Below, piece by piece: positions 1 through 6,542 of a stretch of 8,720 bases of DNA. Position numbers and translations under genes: made by a program. The notes below the pieces were generated by a model that saw only the letters and a list, made by a program, of their open reading frames with translations, had not been told where the DNA came from and did no database searches. The stretch comes from Chloroflexota bacterium (GTDB lineage: Bacteria > Chloroflexota > Anaerolineae > Anaerolineales > Villigracilaceae): contig JAJYOO010000075.1 in the NCBI GenBank assembly GCA_021796155.1, positions 1-8,720 of the forward strand, in the 5' to 3' direction. Numbering within the stretch: the first letter of the stretch is position 1; the number at the start of each line of letters is the position of its first letter.

Positions 1-59
1 CGTTCATAATCGGACTTCTAGCGGGAAAGCGCTTTTCATGGAAAAGGAAAATAGGCTGA
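1..59 (+). CDS. 3' end of an unidentified gene, probably a membrane protein
   Basis: In the frame beginning at base 3, an open frame runs in from the left edge and ends at TGA 57-59. The last 18 residues read FIIGLLAGKRFSWKRKIG, a short hydrophobic stretch followed by a strongly basic tail, as at the cytoplasmic end of a last membrane helix. The bidirectional hairpin at 76-102 follows 16 bases later and would suit the end of this gene. Too little is present to name a family. The open frame could be chance, because 18 codons is short. Confidence 0.4.
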   Translation, partial: FIIGLLAGKRFSWKRKIG

Positions 60-75
60 CGGTTTATCCCGATAA

Positions 76-102
76 AAATAGCGGACGTTCCGTCCGCTAT
101 TT
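76..102. terminator. Rho-independent terminator shared by convergent genes
   Basis: A perfect 12-bp stem (76-87 with 91-102; core GCGGACG/CGTCCGC) closes on a 3-base loop, TTC on the plus strand. Read on the minus strand the stem runs into a T-rich tail (ATTTTTATC), so it should end the repressor-efflux operon. It overlaps that operon's last stop codon. Read on the plus strand it is followed by ATTTTC, a weaker tail that could serve the gene ending at base 59. Confidence 0.75.
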
Positions 103-1053
103 ATTTTCGCTCATTGCTTCAGCGTGCGGCTGGTTTGCTTCGTTCAAGTCACAATACAACGAATCGGGATCACAGTCTTGACATTCAAGTTGAAGCGTAG
201 CGTGCGCGATGTTATAACGTTTGAAAACAAGTTCGTTGACCTGACGTTGAATATCTGCTCCCGCACTAATGGAAACATCATTCGTTAGAATGTGTGCGGA
301 CATCGTCCGCAGGTTTTGCGTCAGACTCCAGACGTGAAGATCATGTACGCCCAACACGCCTTTGATCTTCAGCATGTCGCGCACCATCACACTGACGTCT
401 ACATCGCGCGGCGTGGACTCGAGCAAAATGCTAACTGTCTCGCGCAGGATGCCCCACGCGTTCCACAGAATCAGAAAGCCGATCAACACGCTGACAAATG
501 GATCAAGCCAATTAGCGCGCGCGAAATAAATGATAACGCCCGCGATGACTGCGCCGACAGTTGACAAAACGTCCCCCATCAAATGAATAAAAACCGAACG
601 CAGATTCAAATCGCGGTCGCTCCCGCGGTGAACGAGAAGTGCCGTGACTAAATTGACAACAACTGCAATAATTCCAACAACAATTAACACCTGCGACTTG
701 ACTTCCGGCGGAGAAAGAAAACGCCGATACGCTTCGTAGAAAACGCCTAATGAAATCAACACAAGCGTTGTCGAATTGACCAGTGCGGCCAAAATACCGG
801 CGCGATGATAACCGTAGGTTTTTTGCGAATTAGACGGCCGCGTTGCAAGACTGACTGCGTACCAACTAATGCCAAGCGCAATCACATCCGTGAGATTATG
901 AGCAGCGTCCGTAAGCAAAGCCAAACTGTTGGCAAAAAATCCCGCCGAGGCTTCGACGACGACAAACAACGCCGTCAGGCCAAGTGAAAGCGCCAGGCGA
1001 GAAGTAGTTTGTTTTGCGACATCACTAAAATGAGTATGAGTATGTGGCTGCAT
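97..1053 (-). CDS. Cation diffusion facilitator (CDF) zinc/cadmium efflux transporter, CzcD/ZitB type
   Basis: This 318-residue inner-membrane protein should export Zn(II), and probably Cd(II) or Co(II), in exchange for protons. The length is normal for the CzcD/ZitB branch. About six hydrophobic segments lie between residues 20 and 210. The transport-site motifs are intact: H52 and D56 in helix 2 (TDAAHNLTD) and H157 and D161 in helix 5 (HLMGD). This HxxxD pair in both helices is typical of zinc/cadmium CDFs. The cytoplasmic C-terminal domain has the usual HDLHVW signature (238-240). The N-terminus carries a small His cluster (HTHTH), and the tail has three cysteines (C291, C294, C301), both possible metal-binding additions. 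ATG 1051-1053 lies 3 bases after the repressor's stop, so the two are co-transcribed and probably translationally coupled. The exact metal cannot be read from sequence. Confidence 0.93.
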   Translation of the reverse strand: MQPHTHTHFSDVAKQTTSRLALSLGLTALFVVVEASAGFFANSLALLTDAAHNLTDVIALGISWYAVSLATRPSNSQKTYGYHRAGILAALVNSTTLVLISLGVFYEAYRRFLSPPEVKSQVLIVVGIIAVVVNLVTALLVHRGSDRDLNLRSVFIHLMGDVLSTVGAVIAGVIIYFARANWLDPFVSVLIGFLILWNAWGILRETVSILLESTPRDVDVSVMVRDMLKIKGVLGVHDLHVWSLTQNLRTMSAHILTNDVSISAGADIQRQVNELVFKRYNIAHATLQLECQDCDPDSLYCDLNEANQPHAEAMSENK

Positions 1054-1056
1054 AGT

Positions 1057-1347
1057 TCATCCATGTTCCACATGGTCAAGGCCCATCAGATAAAGCTTTG
1101 CCACATGATCGTCATCGAGAGCATAATATACCTGCCGCCCCTCTTTTCGACTACGGACAAGCTTCATATGTCGCAATCCACGCAATTGATGCGATACTGC
1201 CGATACGGTCATATTGAGTTGAGCCGAAATCTCGCCAACATTCATTTCGTCATCGAGCAAAATGGAGATGATTCTCAAACGCGTTGGGTCGCTGAGGGCA
1301 CCAAACAAATCGGCAAGATGTGTGGATGTTTGATTTTTTATCAGCAT
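1057..1347 (-). CDS. ArsR/SmtB-family metal-sensing repressor with a CzrA-type alpha5 site
   Basis: This small winged-helix repressor should bind DNA when metal-free and leave it on binding Zn(II) or a similar ion. From ATG 1347 it has 96 residues. DPTRLRIISILL and the recognition helix region SAVSHQLRGLRHMKLV are standard for the family. The C-terminal helix carries D79, H81, H92 and H95. The spacing is D-x-H, then 11 residues to the next His, then 3 more, the same as the alpha5 zinc site known in SmtB and CzrA. No cysteine metal box is present, so an arsenic or alpha3 cadmium sensor is unlikely. It is the first gene of an operon with the downstream efflux pump. The frame can also open at TTG 1366-1368, adding 7 residues. 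I prefer ATG because the N-terminus then matches CzrA's length and because TTG lies almost on the predicted transcription start. Neither start has a good Shine-Dalgarno. Confidence 0.9.
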   Translation of the reverse strand: MLIKNQTSTHLADLFGALSDPTRLRIISILLDDEMNVGEISAQLNMTVSAVSHQLRGLRHMKLVRSRKEGRQVYYALDDDHVAKLYLMGLDHVEHG

Positions 1348-1379
1348 ATTATTTGAATGATTGCTCAAGTATTCATAAT
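1348..1379. promoter_or_regulatory. Operator-like inverted repeat of the repressor-efflux operon
   Basis: The half-sites TGAAT (1354-1358) and ATTCA (1371-1375) form an inverted repeat with a 12-base centre. AT-rich flanks also mirror each other (ATTAT at 1348-1352, TAAT at 1376-1379). Inside is a second inverted repeat, TTGA-N8-TCAA (1353-1368). The site covers the predicted transcription start, where SmtB/CzrA proteins usually bind imperfect TGAA...TTCA palindromes. The spacing is wider than the classic TGAA-N6-TTCA core, so the assignment is inference. Confidence 0.5.
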
Positions 1380-1421
1380 TATCTTACATAAAAAGAGAAT
1401 AGTCAAGCGACGATTCTCCAT
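1365..1421 (-). CDS. Possible 18-residue leader peptide upstream of the repressor
   Basis: ATG 1419-1421 is preceded, 9 bases upstream, by a perfect AGGAGG Shine-Dalgarno (1431-1436). The frame encodes MENRRLTILFLCKIIMNT and stops at TGA 1365-1367. That stop overlaps by two bases the alternative TTG start of the repressor (TTGA), an arrangement that usually allows translational coupling. Against it, the best promoter for the operon (1378-1406) lies within this ORF, so a transcript from there would lack its start. I see no strong promoter upstream of 1436. It resembles no known peptide and may be accidental, but this is the strongest ribosome-binding site in the intergenic region. Confidence 0.3.
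   Translation of the reverse strand: MENRRLTILFLCKIIMNT
1378..1406 (-). promoter_or_regulatory. Sigma70-type promoter of the repressor-efflux operon
   Basis: On the minus strand, a -35 box TTGACT (1401-1406) and a -10 box GATAAT (1378-1383) are separated by exactly 17 bases. Each box matches consensus at 5 of 6 positions. Transcription should begin near 1371, about 24 bases before ATG 1347 and inside the operator-like repeat. Confidence 0.7.
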
Positions 1422-1470
1422 GATATTTATCCTCCTAACGCTTTATTCAACCAATCCAAGGATCCTATTT

Positions 1471-1492
1471 AAAAAGGCGGACTCTCGTCCGC
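1471..1492 (-). terminator. Minus-strand Rho-independent terminator
   Basis: On the minus strand GCGGAC-GAGA-GTCCGC forms a 6-bp GC-rich stem with a GNRA-type tetraloop, followed by CTTTTTAAAT. The stem core is the same as in the terminator at 76-102. No annotated minus-strand gene lies immediately upstream. It therefore either ends an unrecognised transcript from 1493-1700 or shields the metal operon from read-through antisense to clpC. Confidence 0.6.
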
Positions 1493-1646
1493 AGTGCGAG
1501 CATCACTGGCGGTGTGGCCGCTGGCTACGCGCCCTTGCAACCACAGCTTTCCGCGGCACTTCCAGGTGTTACTATCTCCGACCGTTTCGCCATCGGAAAG
1601 TCTAATGTAAATCTTACGGCTTGCAGACAATCCGCCGACACGACTT
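1493..1646. other. Unexplained stretch upstream of clpC; possible minus-strand small RNA or peptide, or gene remnant
   Basis: No recognised gene lies here, but the stretch is GC-rich and structured, unlike the AT-rich operon leader beside it. On the minus strand, CTGG, GCGG and TGTGG occur in that order (within about 1543-1574). They are matched by the contiguous complement CCACACCGCCAG (about 1513-1524), giving a nested stem arrangement that leads to the terminator at 1471-1492. In one minus-strand frame an ATG at about 1590 opens a 22-codon ORF (start MAKRSEIV, end SCGCKGA) stopping at 1525. It has no Shine-Dalgarno. A plus-strand frame is also open here and ends at TAA near 1652. I found no match to riboswitch, SRP, 6S, tmRNA or RNase P signatures that I know. 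Confidence 0.25.
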
Positions 1647-1655
1647 TGTTATAAT
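1647..1655 (+). promoter_or_regulatory. Extended -10 promoter of clpC
   Basis: TG-T-TATAAT is a perfect extended -10 element (TG at 1647-1648, TATAAT at 1650-1655). No good -35 hexamer is present at the normal distance: TTGCAG at 1621 is 23 bases away, too far. Extended -10 promoters often do without one. Transcription would start near 1662, giving a leader of about 47 bases before ATG 1709. No CIRCE or CtsR-type operator is visible beside it. Confidence 0.65.
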
Positions 1656-1708
1656 GCGGCTTGGTGCTATTGGCAGGGGCAAAAAACGTCCCTGCGGAGG
1701 ATTCAACC

Positions 1709-4183
1709 ATGATGCGATTTGACCGATTTACGGAACGTGCCCAGGAAGCAGCGCAGCGCGCCGCGGAAATTATCCAGCGCTACGGCCATAATCAGATTGA
1801 CACCGAGCATATTTTGCTGGCGCTGATCGAACAACCGGGCGGCGTAATTCCCCAAATTCTAGAAAAATTGAATGTGAGTCCCGACGCGCTTGTAGAGCGC
1901 CTCGATGCGACCTTGCGCGCCAGCCCGAAGGCGAACATTTTCGGTGGCGGCGCGGGACAAATCTTTATCACGCCGCGTGTCAAGCGGATTATTGATTTAG
2001 CGAACGAAGAAGCCAACCGGCTTAAAGATGAATATATTTCAACCGAGCACATTTTCCTTGCGATTTTGACCGAGCGGAACACGCCTGCAGCGCGCATTCT
2101 CGAATCTGCTGGCCTGACCCGTGACCGGGTCTACGATGCGATTCAGGATTTGCGCGGCGGACAGCGCGTCACCGACCCGCAGGCCGAAACGCGTTATCGC
2201 ACGCTCGAGAAATATTCGCGTGACTTGACGCAGCTCGCGCGGGAAGGCAAGCTGGATCCCGTCATCGGACGCGATAATGAAATCCTGCGCCTGATTCAAA
2301 TTCTCTCGCGGCGTACCAAGAATAACCCTGTGTTGATCGGCGAAGCAGGCGTCGGCAAGACAGCCATCGTTGAAGGTCTGGCACAAAAGATTGCGACCAA
2401 CGATGTGCCTGAAATTCTTTCAGGCAAAAAAGTTGTCGCGCTCGATCTCGGCGCAATGATTGCTGGATCACGTTTCCGCGGTGAATTCGAAGAGCGGCTC
2501 AAGGCTGTGATCGAAGAAGTCCAGCGCGCACAGGGCGAGATCATCATGATGATTGATGAACTGCACACGGTCGTCGGTGCAGGTGCCGCACAAGGTGCGA
2601 TGGACGCATCGAACATGCTCAAGCCCGCGTTGGCTCGCGGCGAGCTGCAAACCATCGGTGCGACGACGCTGGACGAATATCATAAATATATTGAAAAAGA
2701 CGCAGCGCTCGAACGACGCTTCGCTCCGATCTATGTCGAAGAGCCGAGCGTGGATGACACGATCAAGATGCTGCAAGGCTTGCGCGACCGTTACGAGGCA
2801 CATCATAAAGTCCGTTTTGCAGATGAAGCGTTGGTGTCTGCGGCGCGTCTCGCAGATCGTTATGTGACCGACCGCCGCCTGCCGGATAAAGCCATTGACC
2901 TGATGGATGAAGCCGCGGCAAAACTACGTGTGGCGCTTTACTCCATGCCACAGGACCTGAAAGAAATGAAAGCAGAACTCGACCGTCTGCAAGCGGAAGA
3001 GGACGCTGCATCCAACTCCCGCGATTACCAACGCGCAGCAGAGATCAAAGTGGAACGCTTACGCAAAGATGATGAATATCATGCCAAGCGCGATAAATGG
3101 GAAGTGGAACATCAGCTCGATGAAGTTGTGGACGTGAATGACATCGCGGAAGTTGTCCATCAATGGACAGGCATTCCCGTCAGCCAGATGATGGAAAGCG
3201 AATCGCAGAAACTTCTACAAATGGAAGACCGCCTGCATGAACGCATCATCGGTCAGGATGAAGCCATCCATGCCATTTCAGATGCGATCCGCCGCGCGCG
3301 TTCCGGTTTGAAAGATCCGTCGCGGCCAATTGGTTCGTTCATCTTTATTGGGCCATCTGGCGTTGGCAAGACGGAACTTGCGAAAGCTCTGGCATGGTTC
3401 ATGTTCGACGACGAAGATGCATTAGTGCGCGTGGATATGTCGGAATACCGTGAGCAACACACGGTCTCGCGTTTGTTCGGCGCGCCGCCCGGATATGTCG
3501 GCTACGAAGAAGGCGGCCAATTAACGGAAGCCGTCCGCCGTCGCCCCTATCGAGTCGTGCTGTTCGATGAAATCGAGAAAGCTCATCCTGAAGTCTGGAA
3601 TGCGCTCCTGCAAATCTTGGATGATGGCCGCATGACGGATGGTCAGGGTAATGTTGTGGATTTCCGCAACACGATTCTGATCATGACATCGAACCTCGGC
3701 ACGGAATATGTGCGGAAGAGCGGCAGCCTTGGCTTCCTCCAGCAAAAGACGGACGATGAAGAACGCGAGTCGCACGATAAGATCGAGAAGGCGCTCAAAG
3801 GCACATTCCGTCCTGAGTTCCTCAACCGCATTGACGAGATCATCATGTTCTCACCGCTCTCGCTCGAAGAGATGGAACGGATCGTTGATCTGCAAATCAA
3901 GGAAGTTCAAGATCGTTTGAACGAATATGGCATCAAAGTCGAACTGACCGAGGCGGCGCGCAAATGGCTTGCCAAGGAAGGTTATGATCCCGCGTTTGGG
4001 GCGCGGCCTCTGCGACGCGCCATCCAAAAATACGTCGAGAGTCCGCTTTCAGTGGAGTTGCTCGGCGGTAAATTCAAGAACGGCGCGACCGTTTTAGTGG
4101 ATGTAGACGAGAAGACCGATAAGATCAGTTTCCAAACGGCTCAAGCGATCCGTAAGACTCGGCAGCCCGCAAACGCTGCGTAA
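1709..4183 (+). CDS. clpC: ClpC-type AAA+ unfoldase, ATPase subunit of the Clp protease
   Basis: This 824-residue class I Clp/Hsp100 ATPase unfolds proteins and feeds them to the ClpP peptidase in the cytoplasm. Domains in order are: two N-terminal Clp repeats (about 1-150); a first AAA module with Walker A GEAGVGKT (211-218) and Walker B ending D283-E284; a middle UVR-like coiled segment around DYQRAAEIK (from 439); a second AAA module with Walker A GPSGVGKT (548-555) and Walker B ending D620-E621; and a C-terminal D2-small domain. L674-G675-F676 sits where the ClpP-docking tripeptide loop is found (VGF in Bacillus ClpC, IGF in ClpX), so it should partner ClpP. The short UVR middle region separates it from ClpB, which has a long propeller domain. 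ATG 1709 is chosen for its GGAGG at 1696-1700, 8 bases upstream. The gene stands alone, without ctsR, mcsA or mcsB beside it. Confidence 0.96.
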   Translation: MMRFDRFTERAQEAAQRAAEIIQRYGHNQIDTEHILLALIEQPGGVIPQILEKLNVSPDALVERLDATLRASPKANIFGGGAGQIFITPRVKRIIDLANEEANRLKDEYISTEHIFLAILTERNTPAARILESAGLTRDRVYDAIQDLRGGQRVTDPQAETRYRTLEKYSRDLTQLAREGKLDPVIGRDNEILRLIQILSRRTKNNPVLIGEAGVGKTAIVEGLAQKIATNDVPEILSGKKVVALDLGAMIAGSRFRGEFEERLKAVIEEVQRAQGEIIMMIDELHTVVGAGAAQGAMDASNMLKPALARGELQTIGATTLDEYHKYIEKDAALERRFAPIYVEEPSVDDTIKMLQGLRDRYEAHHKVRFADEALVSAARLADRYVTDRRLPDKAIDLMDEAAAKLRVALYSMPQDLKEMKAELDRLQAEEDAASNSRDYQRAAEIKVERLRKDDEYHAKRDKWEVEHQLDEVVDVNDIAEVVHQWTGIPVSQMMESESQKLLQMEDRLHERIIGQDEAIHAISDAIRRARSGLKDPSRPIGSFIFIGPSGVGKTELAKALAWFMFDDEDALVRVDMSEYREQHTVSRLFGAPPGYVGYEEGGQLTEAVRRRPYRVVLFDEIEKAHPEVWNALLQILDDGRMTDGQGNVVDFRNTILIMTSNLGTEYVRKSGSLGFLQQKTDDEERESHDKIEKALKGTFRPEFLNRIDEIIMFSPLSLEEMERIVDLQIKEVQDRLNEYGIKVELTEAARKWLAKEGYDPAFGARPLRRAIQKYVESPLSVELLGGKFKNGATVLVDVDEKTDKISFQTAQAIRKTRQPANAA

Positions 4184-4207
4184 CCCAACACGACTCACCT
4201 CCATTAA

Positions 4208-4327
4208 GGATTCGGCCACGAATTAACGCGAATTTCACGAATTTTCAAGATGAGGTCAATGTCAATTCCCGACCCAAAAAACGGATCGGGAATTTTCGTG
4301 TCAATTTGTGAAATTCGTGGCTGATCC
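4208..4327. repeat. 120-bp imperfect palindromic intergenic element
   Basis: The outer arms are GGATTCGGCCACGAATT (4208-4224) and AATTCGTGGCTGATCC (4312-4327), inverted and nearly matching, with 10 bp perfect at GCCACGAATT. Further inside, CGAATT recurs at 4219, 4229 and 4238. The centre is a 9-bp hairpin, AATTCCCGA/TCGGGAATT (4264-4272 with 4286-4294), followed by TTTTC, which could act as a terminator for clpC. The whole could fold as one long cruciform. It resembles non-coding dispersed palindromes of MITE or REP type, but copy number cannot be seen from one window. Confidence 0.6.
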
Positions 4328-4384
4328 TTTTGGATCATGGAACAAGAAGTTACAAAATTGGATTCGGAACTAATCATGTTTCTA

Positions 4385-4414
4385 TTTGCCAAATCATTAA
4401 GCAGATTTGGCAAA
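4385..4414. promoter_or_regulatory. Perfect 11-bp inverted repeat upstream of the metallopeptidase gene
   Basis: TTTGCCAAATC (4385-4395) and GATTTGGCAAA (4404-4414) are exact reverse complements separated by 8 bases. The site lies 41 bases upstream of ATG 4456. There is no T-run after it on the plus strand, so it is not an obvious terminator. A repressor operator, or a hairpin in the mRNA leader, are both possible. I see only weak promoter-like boxes near it (TTGGAT at 4359, TCTATT about 17 bases on). Confidence 0.5.
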
Positions 4415-4455
4415 ATTCGGTTAACATCGGGAAATCCAACACAGGAGAATATCTC

Positions 4456-6483
4456 ATGGATCAAACAACGCCCAAGTCATCCAATCGCGGCCTGATCATC
4501 GCGATCATCGTTGTTTTATTTTGCATCTGCGCGCTGGTGCTATTGATCGGCGGAGTTGCCGTCTATTTTTATTTTAATAGCCCGTCCATTTCGCCGACAT
4601 TGCCGATCCCATCATTGAACGGCGGTACAGCAACGCCATCTGTTGCTGTCACGCGCCCACCGGTTGAATCAATTTCACCAGACACGGTGAACACACTGAC
4701 AAATGTTGTCGTTCCTGATAGCGACTTGTATGATCTGGCGTGCCGTCTCGAAAACATCTGCAACGTGCCGCATACATTGCCTGCGCCGACACAACCTTTT
4801 CAGGTTGGCGACCAGCAAAAATTCTGGATCAGCAACGTGGACACCAACGACAATTTCCAAGTCACGGCCACGTTGGATTACATCACGCCTCACACGTATT
4901 TCTGGGCAGAGAATGGTGTGTCGGTCAACAAGAATGATATGAAGGCGTTGATGGATACATTCGAGAACAAAATCTATCCAACCGACCGCGAATTCTTTGG
5001 CAGCGAATGGACGCCCGGCGTGGATAACGATCCGCATATTTACATTGTTTACGCGCGCGGCACGGGCGCATCGAACGCCGGATATTTCTCGACACCCGAT
5101 GAATACAATCCGCTGGTGCATAAATATTCCAACGGACATGAGATGTTCGTCTTCAACGCGGACAACATGGACCTCGGATCAACAGAAACATACAGCGTGC
5201 TGGCACACGAGTTCCAACACATGATCCATTGGAATCTCGACCGTAACGAAACATCATGGATGAACGAAGGTTTCTCGGTGCTGGCAGAATTTTTGAATGG
5301 ATATTCGCCTTATTTCGACTATGCCTACATCACGCATCCCGACCTGAATTTGACGGACTGGCTTCCGGACCCCGGCGCGAACGGCCCCCATTATGGAGAG
5401 TCTTTCCTCTTCCTCGATTATTTCCTCGACCGTTTCGGCGACAAGGCTACACAAGCCCTTGTCAAAGACCAGGAAAATGGCCTGCCGAGCGTGGACGATA
5501 CGCTCAAGAATCTGAACATCACCGATCCGCAGACGGGAAAGTTGATTACCGCCGATGATGTTGTGATGGACTGGATGGTCACAATGTATTTGCAGGATGG
5601 CAAAGTCGGTGATGGACGTTACGTTTATCATAATTATCCCAACGCGCCGAAAGCTGATCCGACTCAAACCATTGGTAACTGTCCGCAATCGCCGATGAAT
5701 AGATCGGTCAATCAATACGGCGCGGAATATATCGAGATCAACTGCGCCGGGAATTACACACTTTCCTTCCAAGGTTCAACGCTGGCGAAGCTTCTGCCGA
5801 CCGATATGCACTCAGGCAAATACGCGTTCTGGTCGAACAAAGGTGACTCGTCTGATATGACACTGACGCGCGAATTCGATTTGACCAATGTAACCGGCCC
5901 GGCACAATTCTCTTATTGGACATGGTATGACATCGAGAAAGGTTACGACTACGTGTATCTCGAAACATCCACGGACGGACAAAGCTGGCAGATCATTAAG
6001 ACGCCAAGCTGTTTCAACAACGATACATCCGGCAACGCGTATGGCTGCGGTTACACGGCGATGAGCGGCGGCGGAGACAACGCACAATGGATCAACGAAA
6101 GCGTTGACCTTTCGCAATATGACGGCAAAAAAGTCCAGTTGCGATTCGAATACGTCACGGATGCAGCGGTTAACGGGGAAGGCTTTTTGCTGGACGATGT
6201 CTCTTTCCCGGCAGCCAACTACTCGTCCGATTTCGAGGCGGATGACGGCGGATGGCAAGCCAACGGTTTTGCACGCGTCGAAAATGCGCTACCGCAAACA
6301 TTCCGTCTTGCACTCATCCTTCAAGGCAGCGATCAAACCACAGTCCAAAACATCGCACTCAATTCCGATGAGTCGGCAGACATCCCGCTTTCATTGAAGT
6401 CCGGTGAAGACGCTGTGCTGGTTGTGACTGGAACGCAACGCTTCACGCGCCAGATGGCAGGCTTTACGATCAGCGTCAGATAA
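4456..6483 (+). CDS. Membrane-tethered zinc metallopeptidase, M30/M6 (InhA-like)
   Basis: This 675-residue protein has a short cytoplasmic N-terminus, one membrane helix at residues 12-40 that is not followed by a clear cleavage site, and a Pro/Thr/Ser-rich linker (about 42-75). The rest should lie outside the membrane. The peptidase core has the zincin motif HEFQH (H251, E252, H255) and a probable third zinc ligand E271 in WMNEGFSVLAEF. The HEFQHMI...NEG pattern is closest to hyicolysin-type (M30) peptidases. Residues about 460-590 form a beta-sandwich MAM-like domain ending in FLLDDVSFP, as in immune inhibitor A (M6). A final beta-rich segment (about 590-675) follows. ATG 4456 is preceded by AGGAG (4443-4447) at 8 bases. 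The strong terminator at 6507 follows the stop. Substrates are unknown: nutrition, self-processing or defence are all possible. Family placement between M30 and M6 is by eye. Confidence 0.85.
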   Translation: MDQTTPKSSNRGLIIAIIVVLFCICALVLLIGGVAVYFYFNSPSISPTLPIPSLNGGTATPSVAVTRPPVESISPDTVNTLTNVVVPDSDLYDLACRLENICNVPHTLPAPTQPFQVGDQQKFWISNVDTNDNFQVTATLDYITPHTYFWAENGVSVNKNDMKALMDTFENKIYPTDREFFGSEWTPGVDNDPHIYIVYARGTGASNAGYFSTPDEYNPLVHKYSNGHEMFVFNADNMDLGSTETYSVLAHEFQHMIHWNLDRNETSWMNEGFSVLAEFLNGYSPYFDYAYITHPDLNLTDWLPDPGANGPHYGESFLFLDYFLDRFGDKATQALVKDQENGLPSVDDTLKNLNITDPQTGKLITADDVVMDWMVTMYLQDGKVGDGRYVYHNYPNAPKADPTQTIGNCPQSPMNRSVNQYGAEYIEINCAGNYTLSFQGSTLAKLLPTDMHSGKYAFWSNKGDSSDMTLTREFDLTNVTGPAQFSYWTWYDIEKGYDYVYLETSTDGQSWQIIKTPSCFNNDTSGNAYGCGYTAMSGGGDNAQWINESVDLSQYDGKKVQLRFEYVTDAAVNGEGFLLDDVSFPAANYSSDFEADDGGWQANGFARVENALPQTFRLALILQGSDQTTVQNIALNSDESADIPLSLKSGEDAVLVVTGTQRFTRQMAGFTISVR

Positions 6484-6506
6484 TTCCGTATGAACCGCGC
6501 ATAAAT

Positions 6507-6539
6507 AAAACTTCCGAAGCCAGCGCTTCGGAAGTTTTT
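6507..6539. terminator. Strong bidirectional Rho-independent terminator
   Basis: A perfect 14-bp stem (6507-6520 with 6525-6538; core ACTTCCGAAGC/GCTTCGGAAGT) closes on a 4-base loop. The stem ends in five T on the plus strand and four T on the minus strand. It lies between the stops of two convergent genes (6483 and 6543) and should end both transcripts. Confidence 0.9.
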
Positions 6540-6542
6540 CTT

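Noticed and set aside
1661..1708. A TTG start 16 codons upstream of clpC
   Set aside because: It coincides with the predicted transcription start, has no Shine-Dalgarno, and adds residues not seen in ClpC. ATG 1709 has GGAGG at the right distance.
4330..4455. An ATG 42 codons upstream of the metallopeptidase start
   Set aside because: It would place a non-signal, unlike-protein segment and the palindrome within the coding region. ATG 4456 has AGGAG 8 bases upstream and is followed directly by the membrane helix.
5254..5772. A 172-codon open frame on the minus strand
   Set aside because: It lies wholly opposite the metallopeptidase gene, has no ribosome-binding site, and looks like a codon shadow.
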